From Celerinatantimonas sp046054165 (GTDB taxonomy: Bacteria; Pseudomonadota; Gammaproteobacteria; Enterobacterales; Celerinatantimonadaceae), in contig NZ_JBFNXK010000009.1 in NCBI RefSeq assembly GCF_046054165.1, positions 93,068-157,067 of the forward strand: a stretch of 64,000 nt of DNA, read 5' to 3'. The translations under genes were made by a program, and so were the position numbers. The notes beneath the pieces were generated by a model. That model worked only from the letters and a program-made list of their open reading frames with translations, was not told the DNA's origin and did not search any database. Positions 36,537 through 46,644 of this stretch are shown in pieces (positions within the stretch are counted from its first letter, which is position 1; every line of letters begins with the position of its first letter).

Positions 36537-37343
36537 CTATACATATTTATATTTTAACTTTCTATATAAATGCATTATCCTTTTTTTATCTAAAAAGACA
36601 ATCAATCGACTTTTTATAATAAAAAATGGATAATTTATCATCATTAAACAAAAACCATATTTCGGACCATTTTTTTTAAATGAAGATATTCTATCTTGAT
36701 AAGATCTAATCGAATTTATACAACTAATACCACCCAGTTGACATATAGCAATAGTTTGATTTAACTTTTTAAATAAAACTCCATTAACATAACAAGCATA
36801 TGTGAAATCAAAATCAGCACTTATAACTAAGTTTGTATTATAGTTAGTTTTTGCATTGAAACACTTTCTTGGATAGAGTATTGCCTGATGATTAAATGGA
36901 TTATGTTTTAAAAAACAGCTGACTGAATCAATTTTATATATCTTCTCAAATCGATTTCTATCATCATAAAAAATCGCATCACCATAATAGATAATATTAC
37001 TATCCAATTGATTAGATAATATTAAAGATAAAGAATTTGTATAGAATGCATCCCCTGCATTCATAAAAATAACATGATCACCACTACAGTATTCGATAGC
37101 TTGATTCATCGCATCATATATACCAGTATCATTAGATGAAATAAATCTGATAGTATTAGATATAGTTGGATAACATTTATAAAACCAATCTATAAATTCT
37201 TTAGTATCATCAGTTGATCCCCCATCTTTGATAATAACTTCTACATTAGAACAATTATGGTGATGCAGAAAATATATAATGGACTTTAATGTTAATCTTA
37301 GACCTTCTTTATTATTAAATGTTACAACAATAACACTTATCAT
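36537..37343 (-). CDS. Glycosyltransferase family 2 (WcaE-like)
   Basis: A 268-residue GT-A transferase. It starts with MISVIVVTFNNKEGL, has the nucleotide-sugar region IIKDGGSTDDT and the DXD-equivalent FMNAGDAFY, and a later NPFNHQAILYP segment seen in WcaE-type colanic acid enzymes. It adds a sugar of the repeat unit. It follows the fcl gene by 64 bases. Confidence 0.85.
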   Translation of the reverse strand: MISVIVVTFNNKEGLRLTLKSIIYFLHHHNCSNVEVIIKDGGSTDDTKEFIDWFYKCYPTISNTIRFISSNDTGIYDAMNQAIEYCSGDHVIFMNAGDAFYTNSLSLILSNQLDSNIIYYGDAIFYDDRNRFEKIYKIDSVSCFLKHNPFNHQAILYPRKCFNAKTNYNTNLVISADFDFTYACYVNGVLFKKLNQTIAICQLGGISCINSIRSYQDRISSFKKNGPKYGFCLMMINYPFFIIKSRLIVFLDKKRIMHLYRKLKYKYV

Positions 37344-37407
37344 AGTATAGATTCTATATAATTAAGAAATACACATGCTACTAGTTCTATGAAAAATAAC
37401 TACAACT

Positions 37408-38382
37408 CTAGACACTTCCCCGAAGTTCACTTTCATGATTGCAAAACCATTGATATGCATCACTAATTCCTTCTTCAAGGCCAATTTTCGCCTGCCATCC
37501 TAATTTTCGAAGTCGTTCAACATTCATTAACTTCTTAGGCGTACCATCTGGCTTACTCGGATCAGTTTTAATCAATCCATCATAAGAAATAGTCCTAGCA
37601 ATAGTTTTTGCAAGATCTAATATAGTACAGTCACGACCTGATCCTACATTAATATGACTCAACATTGGCTGAGTATTAGACTCGTAAATTGTACTATCTA
37701 AATTCATCACAAAAACACAGGCTTCAGCCATGTCATCAACATGTAAAAATTCACGCCGGGGGGTACCTGTACCCCAAATAACCACCTCTGGATCATTCTT
37801 TTGCTTAGCTTCATGAATTCGACGGATTAAAGCCGGTACCACATGGCTGTTTTCGAGATGGAAATTATCCCCTGGACCATAAAGATTCGTAGGCATAACG
37901 CTTCGATAATCAACACCATACTGCCGATTATAAGATTCACATAGCTTAATCCCTGTAATTTTTGATATTGCATAGGGCTCGTTTGTTGGTTCAAGATAAC
38001 CACTTAGCAATGCATCTTCAGCCATTGGCTGCTTTGCTAACTTCGGATAGATACAAGACGACCCCAAGAACAATAATTTTTTTACACCATGCCTGTAAGC
38101 CTGGTGAATCACATTGCTTTCAATCATCAGATTGTCATAAATAAACTCCGCGGGGTAAGTATTATTCGCATAAATACCCCCTACCTTAGCGGCTGCCAAA
38201 TAGACCTCATCTATTTTATTCTGACTGAAAAAATCTTCGACTGCCAATTGATTTCGTAAATCTAACTCCTTAGAATTTTTGGTAATAATATTTTTATAAC
38301 CCAATTTACGAAGCTGACGCACAATTGCACTACCAACCATACCGTTATGACCAGCAACAAAAACACGACTATTTATACCCAT
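37408..38382 (-). CDS. fcl: GDP-L-fucose synthase
   Basis: A 324-residue short-chain dehydrogenase with GHNGMVGSA at 11-19, the SSCIYP segment with the catalytic Ser, and YAISK (Tyr/Lys pair). It performs the epimerase and NADPH reductase steps giving GDP-L-fucose from the Gmd product. It starts two bases after the gmd stop codon. Confidence 0.95.
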   Translation of the reverse strand: MGINSRVFVAGHNGMVGSAIVRQLRKLGYKNIITKNSKELDLRNQLAVEDFFSQNKIDEVYLAAAKVGGIYANNTYPAEFIYDNLMIESNVIHQAYRHGVKKLLFLGSSCIYPKLAKQPMAEDALLSGYLEPTNEPYAISKITGIKLCESYNRQYGVDYRSVMPTNLYGPGDNFHLENSHVVPALIRRIHEAKQKNDPEVVIWGTGTPRREFLHVDDMAEACVFVMNLDSTIYESNTQPMLSHINVGSGRDCTILDLAKTIARTISYDGLIKTDPSKPDGTPKKLMNVERLRKLGWQAKIGLEEGISDAYQWFCNHESELRGSV

Positions 38383-38384
38383 TT

Positions 38385-39503
38385 CTAATTCTCCATAGCC
38401 ACTGGGATATCAAAACCATTAGCCTTCATAAATGCATGCTGTTTAGCTATTTTGAGATCTTCTTTCATCATTTGAGAGCACATCTGCTCGACTGTCGTTG
38501 CAGGTTCCCATCCTAACTTTCGCTTAGCCTTAGCTGGATCACCAAGAAGCGTTTCGACTTCAGCGGGGCGGAAATAGCGTGGATCGACTCGAACAATAAT
38601 ATCTCCAACATTTATATTTGGAGCATCTTCACCAGAAACAGATTTCACGACACCAATTTCATCTACACCTGTTCCCTGAAACTCAAGTTCTATACCAAGC
38701 TCAGAGGCACTCCATATAATAAATTGGCGCACGGAATACTGGCGACCGGTTGCTATGACAAAGTCATCTGGTTTTTCTTGCTGTAACATTAACCATTGCA
38801 TCTGAACATAATCTTTCGCATGGCCCCAGTCTCTTAAAGAATCCATATTCCCCATATACAAACAAGAATCTAAACCTTGTGCGATATTTGCTAAACCTCG
38901 AGTAATCTTGCGAGTTACAAAAGTTTCTCCTCGGCGAGGAGATTCATGATTAAATAAAATTCCATTGCACGCATACATCCCATAACTTTCACGATAATTG
39001 ACTGTGATCCAATAGGCATATAGTTTAGCAACAGCATATGGAGAACGAGGATAAAATGGAGTCGATTCTTTTTGAGGTGTTTCCTGTACTAATCCATAAA
39101 GTTCAGATGTTGAGGCTTGATAAAAACGAGTTTTCTTTTCCAATCCAAGGAATCGGATAGACTCCAATAATCTCAATGTCCCGAGAGCATCAACATCGGC
39201 TGTATATTCGGGTGACTCAAATGATACAGCAACATGAGATTGAGCAGCCAAATTATAAACTTCATCAGGTTGGACTTCTTGTAATATTCTCGTTAGATTG
39301 GAACTATCAGATAAATCACCATAGTGTAATTTAAGTTTTGGATTATTCTCATGGGGATCTTGATATAGATGATCTATACGCTTTGTATTTAGCGAAGAGG
39401 CTCGACGCTTAATTCCATGGACTTCATAGCCTTTTTCCAACAAAAATTCTGCCAAATATGAACCGTCTTGACCGGTGACACCAGTAATTAAAGCTTTTTT
39501 CAT
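38385..39503 (-). CDS. gmd: GDP-mannose 4,6-dehydratase
   Basis: A 372-residue enzyme with GVTGQDGSYLAEFL at 8-21, the ASTSELYG catalytic Thr/Ser-Glu segment and YAVAK (Tyr/Lys). It makes GDP-4-keto-6-deoxymannose, the fucose precursor. It is directly upstream of fcl and visibly less AT-rich than the glycosyltransferase genes around it. Confidence 0.96.
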   Translation of the reverse strand: MKKALITGVTGQDGSYLAEFLLEKGYEVHGIKRRASSLNTKRIDHLYQDPHENNPKLKLHYGDLSDSSNLTRILQEVQPDEVYNLAAQSHVAVSFESPEYTADVDALGTLRLLESIRFLGLEKKTRFYQASTSELYGLVQETPQKESTPFYPRSPYAVAKLYAYWITVNYRESYGMYACNGILFNHESPRRGETFVTRKITRGLANIAQGLDSCLYMGNMDSLRDWGHAKDYVQMQWLMLQQEKPDDFVIATGRQYSVRQFIIWSASELGIELEFQGTGVDEIGVVKSVSGEDAPNINVGDIIVRVDPRYFRPAEVETLLGDPAKAKRKLGWEPATTVEQMCSQMMKEDLKIAKQHAFMKANGFDIPVAMEN

Positions 39504-39532
39504 AATAAATATATACTCATTCTTTATTAAAT

Positions 39533-40777
39533 TTATAAACTGTTACATAAAATTTTTCTGTATAGCTGAATATATTTTTCAGCAATCAACTTACTATCAA
39601 AATTTTCAGTTATTTTATTTCTAGCATTATTACATAATTGTTCATATTCTGACGAATAAAGAACCCAATTTATTCCTTCAAACAAGTCAACAACATTACA
39701 AGGTTCCGCAAGATAGCCATTTTTTTTATGATCAATAATATCTAATAATCCTGTTATACCGAAAGCTACAACAGGTGTCCCACAAGCCATTGCTTCAGAA
39801 GCCGTTTGCCCAAAAGCCTCCTGTCTACTAGGAACAACCATTACATCCACCGCACTATATAATACACGCAAACTAACATCGTCTTTCAATTGACCTAAAT
39901 AATGGACATGATGTTTAAACGATATAGATTCCTTTGGCTTACTGCTGCCAAAGACAACTAGTTCAATATTTTCCTTATCCAAGTAAGATAATGCCTTAGA
40001 TAATTCTTTAAACCCCTTATTCAGATCACTCGTAGCATCCATTGCGCCAAAAGCAATCAATTTTTTATCTATAGGTAGATTAAATAGTTCACGTGAATTT
40101 AATTTATCAAAAGGAGAATATGTATTTGTATTAATAGGATTAGGTAAACAAACTACTTTATGATGTTTAAATAAACTTGATTCTTTAGCACAATTAGCGA
40201 TCCACTCAGATACCCCGACAATAACCATTCCCTTTTTTTTGTCAAAAACTTTTTTCTTTCGAAAGAAAATCGAATAACTTAAATCTCTTTCTTTAAGACT
40301 TCCTAACACAGGACAACAACCACAAGTAGTCTTGTACTTCTGACAATCCCACATAATGTGACATCCCCCGGTGAATGCCCAATTATCATGTAGGCTCCAA
40401 ACGATAGGAGCTTTTATTTTAGCTATATCTTCAATACGAAGCATACCACCAGCAATCCAATGCAGATGTACAATATCAGGATTAAATTGATTAATTTTAT
40501 CTACTATTTCTGAAAAAGGTAGCCAACTAGGACTAAACAAGGTTTGATTGCGATTTTTATATCGATAAATAGGAAATCTATCAATTACAGGGCGAATTTT
40601 ACTCGATAGTTTTTGTCTAAATGAATCAGGGCCAATTACAGAATAATCATCCGACGATTTATCTTGAACTAACATGTGACTATTTACACCTGATACTAAC
40701 AGCGATCTATGTAATCGGTACGCAGCTCGTGCTGCTCCTCCAAGAATATCAGAAGTATTTACAATTAAAACTTTCAC
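39533..40777 (-). CDS. Glycosyltransferase family 4 with cysteine cluster
   Basis: A 414-residue GT-B transferase. N-terminal NTSDILGGAARAAYRLHRSL is followed by HLHWIAGGML, then WAFTGGCHIMWDCQKY and a CGCCP pair forming a cysteine cluster, and in the donor domain VVPSRQEAFGQTASEAMACG (EX7E). It is closely related to the GT4 gene at 53502-54728 in the second operon. The cysteines may bind a metal and shape the acceptor site; this is inference. Confidence 0.9.
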   Translation of the reverse strand: MKVLIVNTSDILGGAARAAYRLHRSLLVSGVNSHMLVQDKSSDDYSVIGPDSFRQKLSSKIRPVIDRFPIYRYKNRNQTLFSPSWLPFSEIVDKINQFNPDIVHLHWIAGGMLRIEDIAKIKAPIVWSLHDNWAFTGGCHIMWDCQKYKTTCGCCPVLGSLKERDLSYSIFFRKKKVFDKKKGMVIVGVSEWIANCAKESSLFKHHKVVCLPNPINTNTYSPFDKLNSRELFNLPIDKKLIAFGAMDATSDLNKGFKELSKALSYLDKENIELVVFGSSKPKESISFKHHVHYLGQLKDDVSLRVLYSAVDVMVVPSRQEAFGQTASEAMACGTPVVAFGITGLLDIIDHKKNGYLAEPCNVVDLFEGINWVLYSSEYEQLCNNARNKITENFDSKLIAEKYIQLYRKILCNSL

Positions 40778-40786
40778 TGTATGGCC

Positions 40787-41698
40787 TTAACGAAATAATA
40801 TTCGTGTGATTTTTTTTATCATCCGAAGTAAAAAGTTCTTTTTTTGTTTTCTAAAAAATTTTTTTATTTCTTCGACTGCTACGGAATTTTCAACAGTGTT
40901 TATAGGTAATCTTGGGGAATTAATTTCACATAATAAATCATTCCCATTACTATATTCTTTCCCACAATTAGTACCTGTTCCATCTAAACCTATATTATAT
41001 ACATAAGACTGCGTCGGATTCAAACATAAGCCATTATTTACAAATATAGAGGCATACCAGAAAATAGCCCAAGTATTTATTTCTTGGTTATAGTTAGCTA
41101 CGACTTGGTTCCAAAATATACCTGACCCATCTAAATCAAATTCTTTTTTCTTATCATCAGACCATTCATTTATAAGAAATTCAGGATTTTTAGTGAAGTA
41201 TTTCCAACGATCTGCCCACGTGGCCCATCCCCAACAATTCATTACTTTCCAAAAAAAAGCATCATCCTCAACAGGTAAATTAATCGGGTAATTCCAACCA
41301 CTAATGTGCCACACCTTATCTTCAAATTCGTAAAATACTAATGCGTTATTCATAAAATTAAGAAAATAAGGAGATGTAATCATATCATCTTCAAGAACAA
41401 TAACTTTACCATATTTTTCAATAATATTACTGACTCCTTCAATAATAGATTGAGCCAAGCCTTTATTTTTTAGGGAATGAATTATAGATACGGATGCAAA
41501 GCCATCAATAGTACTTATATAATTTCTTAAATCTAGAATTTTTTTTTCGTCTTTGTTATTTTTTGGACCATCAGAATATATATATAAATCTGTATATAAT
41601 GCTAATTTATTATTCAATAATGAATTAATAGTCTTTTTCGTATGCTCTAATCTATTATAAACAAATAATACAACAGGAGCCAAATTCAACTCACTCAT
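40787..41698 (-). CDS. Glycosyltransferase, GT-A fold (GNT-I-like)
   Basis: A 303-residue protein beginning with the nucleotide-binding pattern PVVLFVYNRLEHTKKTINSL. It has the metal-binding acidic triplet VLEDDMI near residues 100-106 and a conserved CWGWATWADRW segment. These features place it with GNT-I-like or GT2-like transferases. The C-terminus is basic and hydrophobic, perhaps membrane-associated. It lies 9 bases before the cysteine-cluster GT4 gene. Confidence 0.8.
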   Translation of the reverse strand: MSELNLAPVVLFVYNRLEHTKKTINSLLNNKLALYTDLYIYSDGPKNNKDEKKILDLRNYISTIDGFASVSIIHSLKNKGLAQSIIEGVSNIIEKYGKVIVLEDDMITSPYFLNFMNNALVFYEFEDKVWHISGWNYPINLPVEDDAFFWKVMNCWGWATWADRWKYFTKNPEFLINEWSDDKKKEFDLDGSGIFWNQVVANYNQEINTWAIFWYASIFVNNGLCLNPTQSYVYNIGLDGTGTNCGKEYSNGNDLLCEINSPRLPINTVENSVAVEEIKKFFRKQKKNFLLRMIKKITRILFR

Positions 41699-41716
41699 AA
41701 AACCACCTTAGCGAGG

Positions 41717-42949
41717 TCAAATTTTATTATTAATCTGTGAATATAAATCAAGCGCTTTTTTAATACATATGTCCATATTATAATATTCCCATTCTCCGAA
41801 TCTACCCAGAGTATAAAAATTAATTTTTTCATCAATATAATTCATAACAGTTTTTCTAGATAGATGATAATTATGGTCAAATACAACATAAGCATGATCA
41901 GATACATAATAATCTAAAGGTTCTATTAAATACTCAAATTTTTCCCCTTCATTTTTCATTTTCTGAAAAGAATGTTCACCAACGGCTTCAGTAATTGAAT
42001 AATTATTTTTTGGATCAAAAAAATTTCCAATATGGATATGTCTATGGAATAACGTATCTTTGTCTGGATGATAGGTCCAAGTGTCTGTATTTCCAGATGT
42101 CTTCCATAACATGGTTGAAACTTTGTTATATTTTAACTTAGTTGCCGCAAGTCTAACGTCATCAGGTACATTAGAGAATAAATAAGGCAATATATTGAGC
42201 GGCATAGTACTTATAACCACATCAAATTCGATTTCATTATTTAAAATCCATTTATTACCTGTATATACAGCCGAATGAACTGGAGTATCAAAAACAATAT
42301 TTAGTCCTTTACTCAACGAATCTATAAATGTATTTTGATTATTTGAATTTGGATAATAAAAGGAGCTATGAGGCATTGTATCTCTATTCGATTTAAGAAG
42401 TGCCTTAGTAAAGGCATTCTTGTCAGGTAAAGGCAATTTATCTTCAACCCAGTCGGGCATCATTGAATCAGCCTTTTGATTCCAAATTTTTTCATTATAA
42501 GGGATGAAATATTCTTCAGCCAACTTTACACCAAACTTACTTTTGAACCAACTTGCCAGATTTTTCCTATCTTCATATCCAGTATTAAAATAATCATTAA
42601 CCATACTTGTTGCCATTTCAAGATCAAACTTGGCAATCTCTTTCATAGCGAATTCAATGGGATAGCTAACGAGATGCCCTTTAAAATTGATTCTCGACTT
42701 TCGCTCAACTTTGTGCCATTGCTCTCTATTAAGAACTTTTTTAAAAACAAAATCTAACACATCTTGATGTTTGGAATTGAAACAATGACCTCCAGTTACA
42801 TGATAAGATATACCATCGACTGTTTTTGTTCTAGCTATACCTCCTGCCACAGATTTTTTCTCATAAATAGTAACATCATCTCCCCTATTTGTTAAAATTC
42901 TTCCTATCGCTAATCCTGAAATTCCTGAACCAATAACAGCTATTTTCAT
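41717..42949 (-). CDS. FAD-dependent oxidoreductase, UDP-galactopyranose mutase-like
   Basis: A 410-residue flavoprotein. IGSGISGLAIGRIL at 6-19 and the EKKSVAGGIARTK segment form the FAD dinucleotide site, and GGHCFNS, YPIEF and PYNEKIWN resemble the Glf and protoporphyrinogen-oxidase-like groups. UDP-galactopyranose mutase would supply UDP-galactofuranose for the polymer. It is longer than typical Glf (about 370), so it may act on another sugar. It overlaps the upstream gene's stop by four bases (ATGA). Confidence 0.7.
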   Translation of the reverse strand: MKIAVIGSGISGLAIGRILTNRGDDVTIYEKKSVAGGIARTKTVDGISYHVTGGHCFNSKHQDVLDFVFKKVLNREQWHKVERKSRINFKGHLVSYPIEFAMKEIAKFDLEMATSMVNDYFNTGYEDRKNLASWFKSKFGVKLAEEYFIPYNEKIWNQKADSMMPDWVEDKLPLPDKNAFTKALLKSNRDTMPHSSFYYPNSNNQNTFIDSLSKGLNIVFDTPVHSAVYTGNKWILNNEIEFDVVISTMPLNILPYLFSNVPDDVRLAATKLKYNKVSTMLWKTSGNTDTWTYHPDKDTLFHRHIHIGNFFDPKNNYSITEAVGEHSFQKMKNEGEKFEYLIEPLDYYVSDHAYVVFDHNYHLSRKTVMNYIDEKINFYTLGRFGEWEYYNMDICIKKALDLYSQINNKI

Positions 42950-43857
42950 TTAATGAGCACCTTTTTTATCTTACATTTTAATTTGTATGGAATTTTCGAA
43001 CTAATAAAAGACTTGATAGATAATTTAGTATAACTCGCATAATTAGCTGTAAACCGTATTCGATATACAATTAAATTAATAATACTAGGTATACTGTATT
43101 GCAGATTACAATATACCAAGTATTTGAATTTTTTAGATAAGGAATATTTTTTAATATAGTCATTTAAAACAGGCCAATTTTTATTCAATGACATTTGAAA
43201 ATATTTATCATTTTCATTGTTGACAAGTCTATCGTTACATATTTTCTTTGCCTTAGTTTCAGAAAATAAATTAATCCTTTTTAAATTATTTTTTACAGCT
43301 ACAGCTACAAGAAAGTGTTCAAAAACCCCCCAATCTGAAAAAAAATTAAGTTTTATATCTCTTTTAAAGTCTTCACTTAATGCAGCCCCAGAGAAACCCA
43401 AAAAATCTATGCCATCATTTGGACCATGTATTACATACCTGTTGTCCTTGAGAGCTTGAATATCACTAAAAATAAGGTGGGGATGTGATACTATTGATAT
43501 TCCTTTGGTACACATTTGCGCATGATTTTTTATTGATAGAAAGAAATTATGATCAAATATCACATCACAGGTAGTCCATATAACAAAATCATTTGGATTT
43601 ATATATGAATTATTAATTGCATTTAGCAGCACATTTGTTAAAGAAAATCGATAGTTATTTTTTTCTTCTTCAAAAATTTCGTAGTTGAGCATGTATTCAT
43701 CTAAAGTTTTTTTTACATTCCGCTCTCCAAAAGTTGTTACTATAAGTTTTATATCAACTTCTGACTCGCTGGATAATCTTTCTAAAAAAAGGCGTTGGAT
43801 TTGATCATTAGCGGACCCATCGAACTCTCTAAATGTTGTAGCAATATAAAAAATCAT
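42946..43857 (-). CDS. Unrecognised glycosyltransferase-like protein
   Basis: A 303-residue protein I do not recognise by name. It begins with a short hydrophobic beta-strand (MIFYIATTFREFDGS), then has VIWTTCDVIFD near residue 95, which could be the acidic motif of a GT-A fold, and GPNDGIDFLGFSGAAL around 148-163. The C-terminus is strongly basic. It is joined by four-base overlaps to wzx before it and the mutase-like gene after it, so a role in repeat-unit synthesis is likely. Strongly AT-rich. Confidence 0.6.
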   Translation of the reverse strand: MIFYIATTFREFDGSANDQIQRLFLERLSSESEVDIKLIVTTFGERNVKKTLDEYMLNYEIFEEEKNNYRFSLTNVLLNAINNSYINPNDFVIWTTCDVIFDHNFFLSIKNHAQMCTKGISIVSHPHLIFSDIQALKDNRYVIHGPNDGIDFLGFSGAALSEDFKRDIKLNFFSDWGVFEHFLVAVAVKNNLKRINLFSETKAKKICNDRLVNNENDKYFQMSLNKNWPVLNDYIKKYSLSKKFKYLVYCNLQYSIPSIINLIVYRIRFTANYASYTKLSIKSFISSKIPYKLKCKIKKVLIK

Positions 43858-45146
43858 AATTTATTTACCTTACCTAAATTCAAAAACAGACAACTCTTAA
43901 GTTGCACAAAGAACAATTTTTTATCAACCATATATATGGAAAGTGATGTGCAAGCTCGAGCAATAATAGTTGAAAATATTGCGCCTTTAACACCATATTT
44001 TGGAATTAAGAATAAATCCAATACTATATTTATAATCAAAGAAACTACAGTTATAAATAATTGAAACTTCAACAATCCATATTTAACAAAATAGCTAGAA
44101 AATGGTACTGATAAGTAAAAGAAGAGCAACGAAATAGTTAACCAGTTGAAGTACTCGGACGATTTCACATATGAAATACCGAAAATTTTTAAATAGAAAA
44201 AATGAGAACAACACACTGAAATCGCTGCAAGTACAACGCCGATAATAAAAATTATCTGTGATAAAACAGCATAGGCAAAATATTCATTATTAATATTCTT
44301 TCTTAAAAAATATGGCGATAATGATTTAATTGTTATTGATGCTGGTATGTATAATATTTCAATCAATCGTATAGCACCTGAATACAAGCCAAGTTGATAA
44401 GAATTAAGTATTTTATTAATAATAATTTGATCAATTCGCATATACATCATAACAACCATAGCCGATAAAATTAATGGCCAAGAATCATTAATTAAACTCC
44501 TCGCGATGGAAAAATCAAAGCGTTTATAAAAATTTATTTTCTCACTCCAAATATAAGCACACGCATAGCAAATAGCCAGACTAAATGAATCAAAAACAAC
44601 CACAGAAACAAATAAAATTAAACTTGAATGAGATTTAATTAGATATATTTTAATTACCGATGAAAGTAATAGTTGAATAATTTTACAAATTGATACCAGT
44701 TTAATACGTACTTGAGATTGGAAATAAAAGTCAACTACTTCAAAACACTGAAGTAAATAACTAGTGCTAACTATTAATATTAGTACATTTGTATATGTGT
44801 TATTTTCTAAGAACGGTAATATAGCAACTATTAAACATATTACACCTATTGCACCTGTCAACTTTAACCAGAACGCAGTACCAAGATAAGCCTCCTTCAT
44901 ATGAGGTTTATTTACAATCTCACGAACAATTATGCTATCCAATCCTAGTTTTGCTATTCCTCCAAATATTGCACTAAAGGCTATGGCATAACTTAAAAGG
45001 CCAAACTCTTCTGGTCCTAAGTATCGAGCAACCCAGACACCTATAAATAATCCAGAGATAATTCTTAGAATTTGTTCTACCATCATCCAGGAGGTATTAG
45101 TTAAATATTGAAAAAAAATTTTTTGTATTAAATTATCTTTAACCAC
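43854..45146 (-). CDS. wzx: Lipid-linked repeat-unit flippase (Wzx)
   Basis: A 430-residue membrane protein with about 12 hydrophobic segments of the MATE/polysaccharide-transport fold, with characteristic N-terminal ARYLGPEEFGLLSYAIAFSAIF. It moves undecaprenyl-linked repeat units to the periplasmic side. It is the first sugar-chain gene after the insertion element that separates it from wzz. Confidence 0.9.
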   Translation of the reverse strand: MVKDNLIQKIFFQYLTNTSWMMVEQILRIISGLFIGVWVARYLGPEEFGLLSYAIAFSAIFGGIAKLGLDSIIVREIVNKPHMKEAYLGTAFWLKLTGAIGVICLIVAILPFLENNTYTNVLILIVSTSYLLQCFEVVDFYFQSQVRIKLVSICKIIQLLLSSVIKIYLIKSHSSLILFVSVVVFDSFSLAICYACAYIWSEKINFYKRFDFSIARSLINDSWPLILSAMVVMMYMRIDQIIINKILNSYQLGLYSGAIRLIEILYIPASITIKSLSPYFLRKNINNEYFAYAVLSQIIFIIGVVLAAISVCCSHFFYLKIFGISYVKSSEYFNWLTISLLFFYLSVPFSSYFVKYGLLKFQLFITVVSLIINIVLDLFLIPKYGVKGAIFSTIIARACTSLSIYMVDKKLFFVQLKSCLFLNLGKVNKL

Positions 45147-45258
45147 TATCCCTCCTTGGGATAAATACTATTCAATATATATGACACTAATAAATATAAT
45201 TATTATAAGTTAACAAAATTCATGCTCATCAATTGATACGCCATTTTTTATCATTGGT

Positions 45259-46585
45259 CACGGAAACCGCATGAACATTCCCGTCATTCAAGGCTTCCGA
45301 GCACCTTACTTAAGTAGTTTTCATCCATCGCGCACCGCATCCTCTTTCGCTGAATGCCACCTTTCGCACTGGTTTCCTGCTTCAATAAGTTAAAACACGC
45401 CTGTTGGATCCTTGATAATTCCTCTGCTCGATCGTCTACTCTGATACGGCATTTATCTTCTCTAAATCCCACATCTAATTGCCAGTGCATTGACTCTACT
45501 AACCAATGACTTTTGCTCGCATTATGCAGCTCTTCCGCACTCAATTTTTCGAGCTGATGTAGTAGCGTACCGATACCTCTTTCTCTGACGCATGCTCGTT
45601 TTCTTGTCTTACGTTGACCATGATGCCCATGCACTTTAATTCTGGCCATTCGTACTCAAGGGCACCTAGCACACTCAAGTCTTCATTCACCAGTGCACAT
45701 CGCGTCTCTAATCGACCATGACTTTTGTCCTGACTTGAGTAACTATCACCATCAAACTTCATCAACATCGAAGGCTTGTAGTAATCGTTAAATGCCTGCT
45801 CTAAACTGCCTTGATTTCCCTTTACTGCCAACAAGTAATCTGCGCTTTTATCCACGATTTTCTGAGCTATTTTTCGTTGGCAACCCATTGCATCAATCGT
45901 GATTAAACAACCGGCAATATCTAATATTTCCAGTAGCTTAGGTATCTCCGTGATCTCATTGGTTTTCTCGTTCACTTTTGATTGCGCCAAACAAACACCA
46001 TTGGCTGTCGCAAACACGTTAACCATATGGATCGTTTGATTACCTTTGGCTTTATTGTAAGAGCCTCTCACCGTCTTTCCATCCACCGCGACAACCTCGC
46101 CTTTCGTGAGCTCATGGCAGTCTTTCATCCAGTCAATAAAAGCCGATTGGAACTCTTTCGGATTGAGTAAACCCACCACTCTTGCCACTGTATCAGCAGA
46201 CGGAATGCCCGCTGAAAAATTGCCGTAATGATTGAGAAAATCTCGTCTCATTTCACCAAAATCAACAATGCCTTCCCATGTATCTTGTCCCGATAAAACA
46301 CCACAAACCGTCAGCAAAATAATATCTGATAATTTGTGAGTGACTTTGCCCGTTTGTCGGTAATCGGTTAACGCTGAAAAATGCATAAATGGGTTCGTTA
46401 AACTGGTCATAAAAAGGCTCCGTTTTTTAATACGAAACCATTAGAAAACAATGAAAATGATCTACAAATCGATCCTTTGTAAATGTGAAAATATGTGAGA
46501 GTGGTCAATTAAAATCGAGATAATATAAAAAACTCTATTCTTAGCTCAGCCCTTTAAAATCAGGGATGTTCATGCGCTTTCCCTG
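45259..46585 (-). mobile_element. ISAs1-family insertion sequence
   Basis: Imperfect terminal inverted repeats bound the element. The left end reads CACGGAAACCGCATGAACAT (45259-45278) and the right end, read inward on the minus strand, CAGGGAAAGCGCATGAACAT (46585-46566). One transposase gene with a frameshift fills it. I see no matching 8-10 base target duplication (TATCATTGGT left, CTCTTCTACG right), so the insertion is old or its borders have been rearranged. It lies between wzz and wzx, in the operon's orientation. Confidence 0.75.
45284..46410 (-). pseudogene. ISAs1-type transposase, frameshifted
   Basis: The first frame (45541-46410) has the N-terminal FSALTDYRQTGKVTHKLSDI and the DDE segment VVAVDGKTVRGSY. 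The second (45284-45649) carries the missing end, LSAEELHNASKSHWLVESMHWQLDVGFREDKCR in part, with the catalytic Glu region. The frames meet at a run of five A near 45540: one more A, or a -1 slip there, would join them into about 374 residues, the usual size. Probably a single-base deletion and so inactive; slippage on the A-run is an alternative. Confidence 0.8.
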
Positions 46586-46644
46586 CTCTTCTACGCTTTT
46601 CCATGAGTGTCGCACTTATTATCTGAAATAAGGATTATATTGAA

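Noticed and set aside
45249..46595. Target-site duplication flanking the ISAs1-type element
   Set aside because: The ten bases on each side do not match, so no duplication is claimed.
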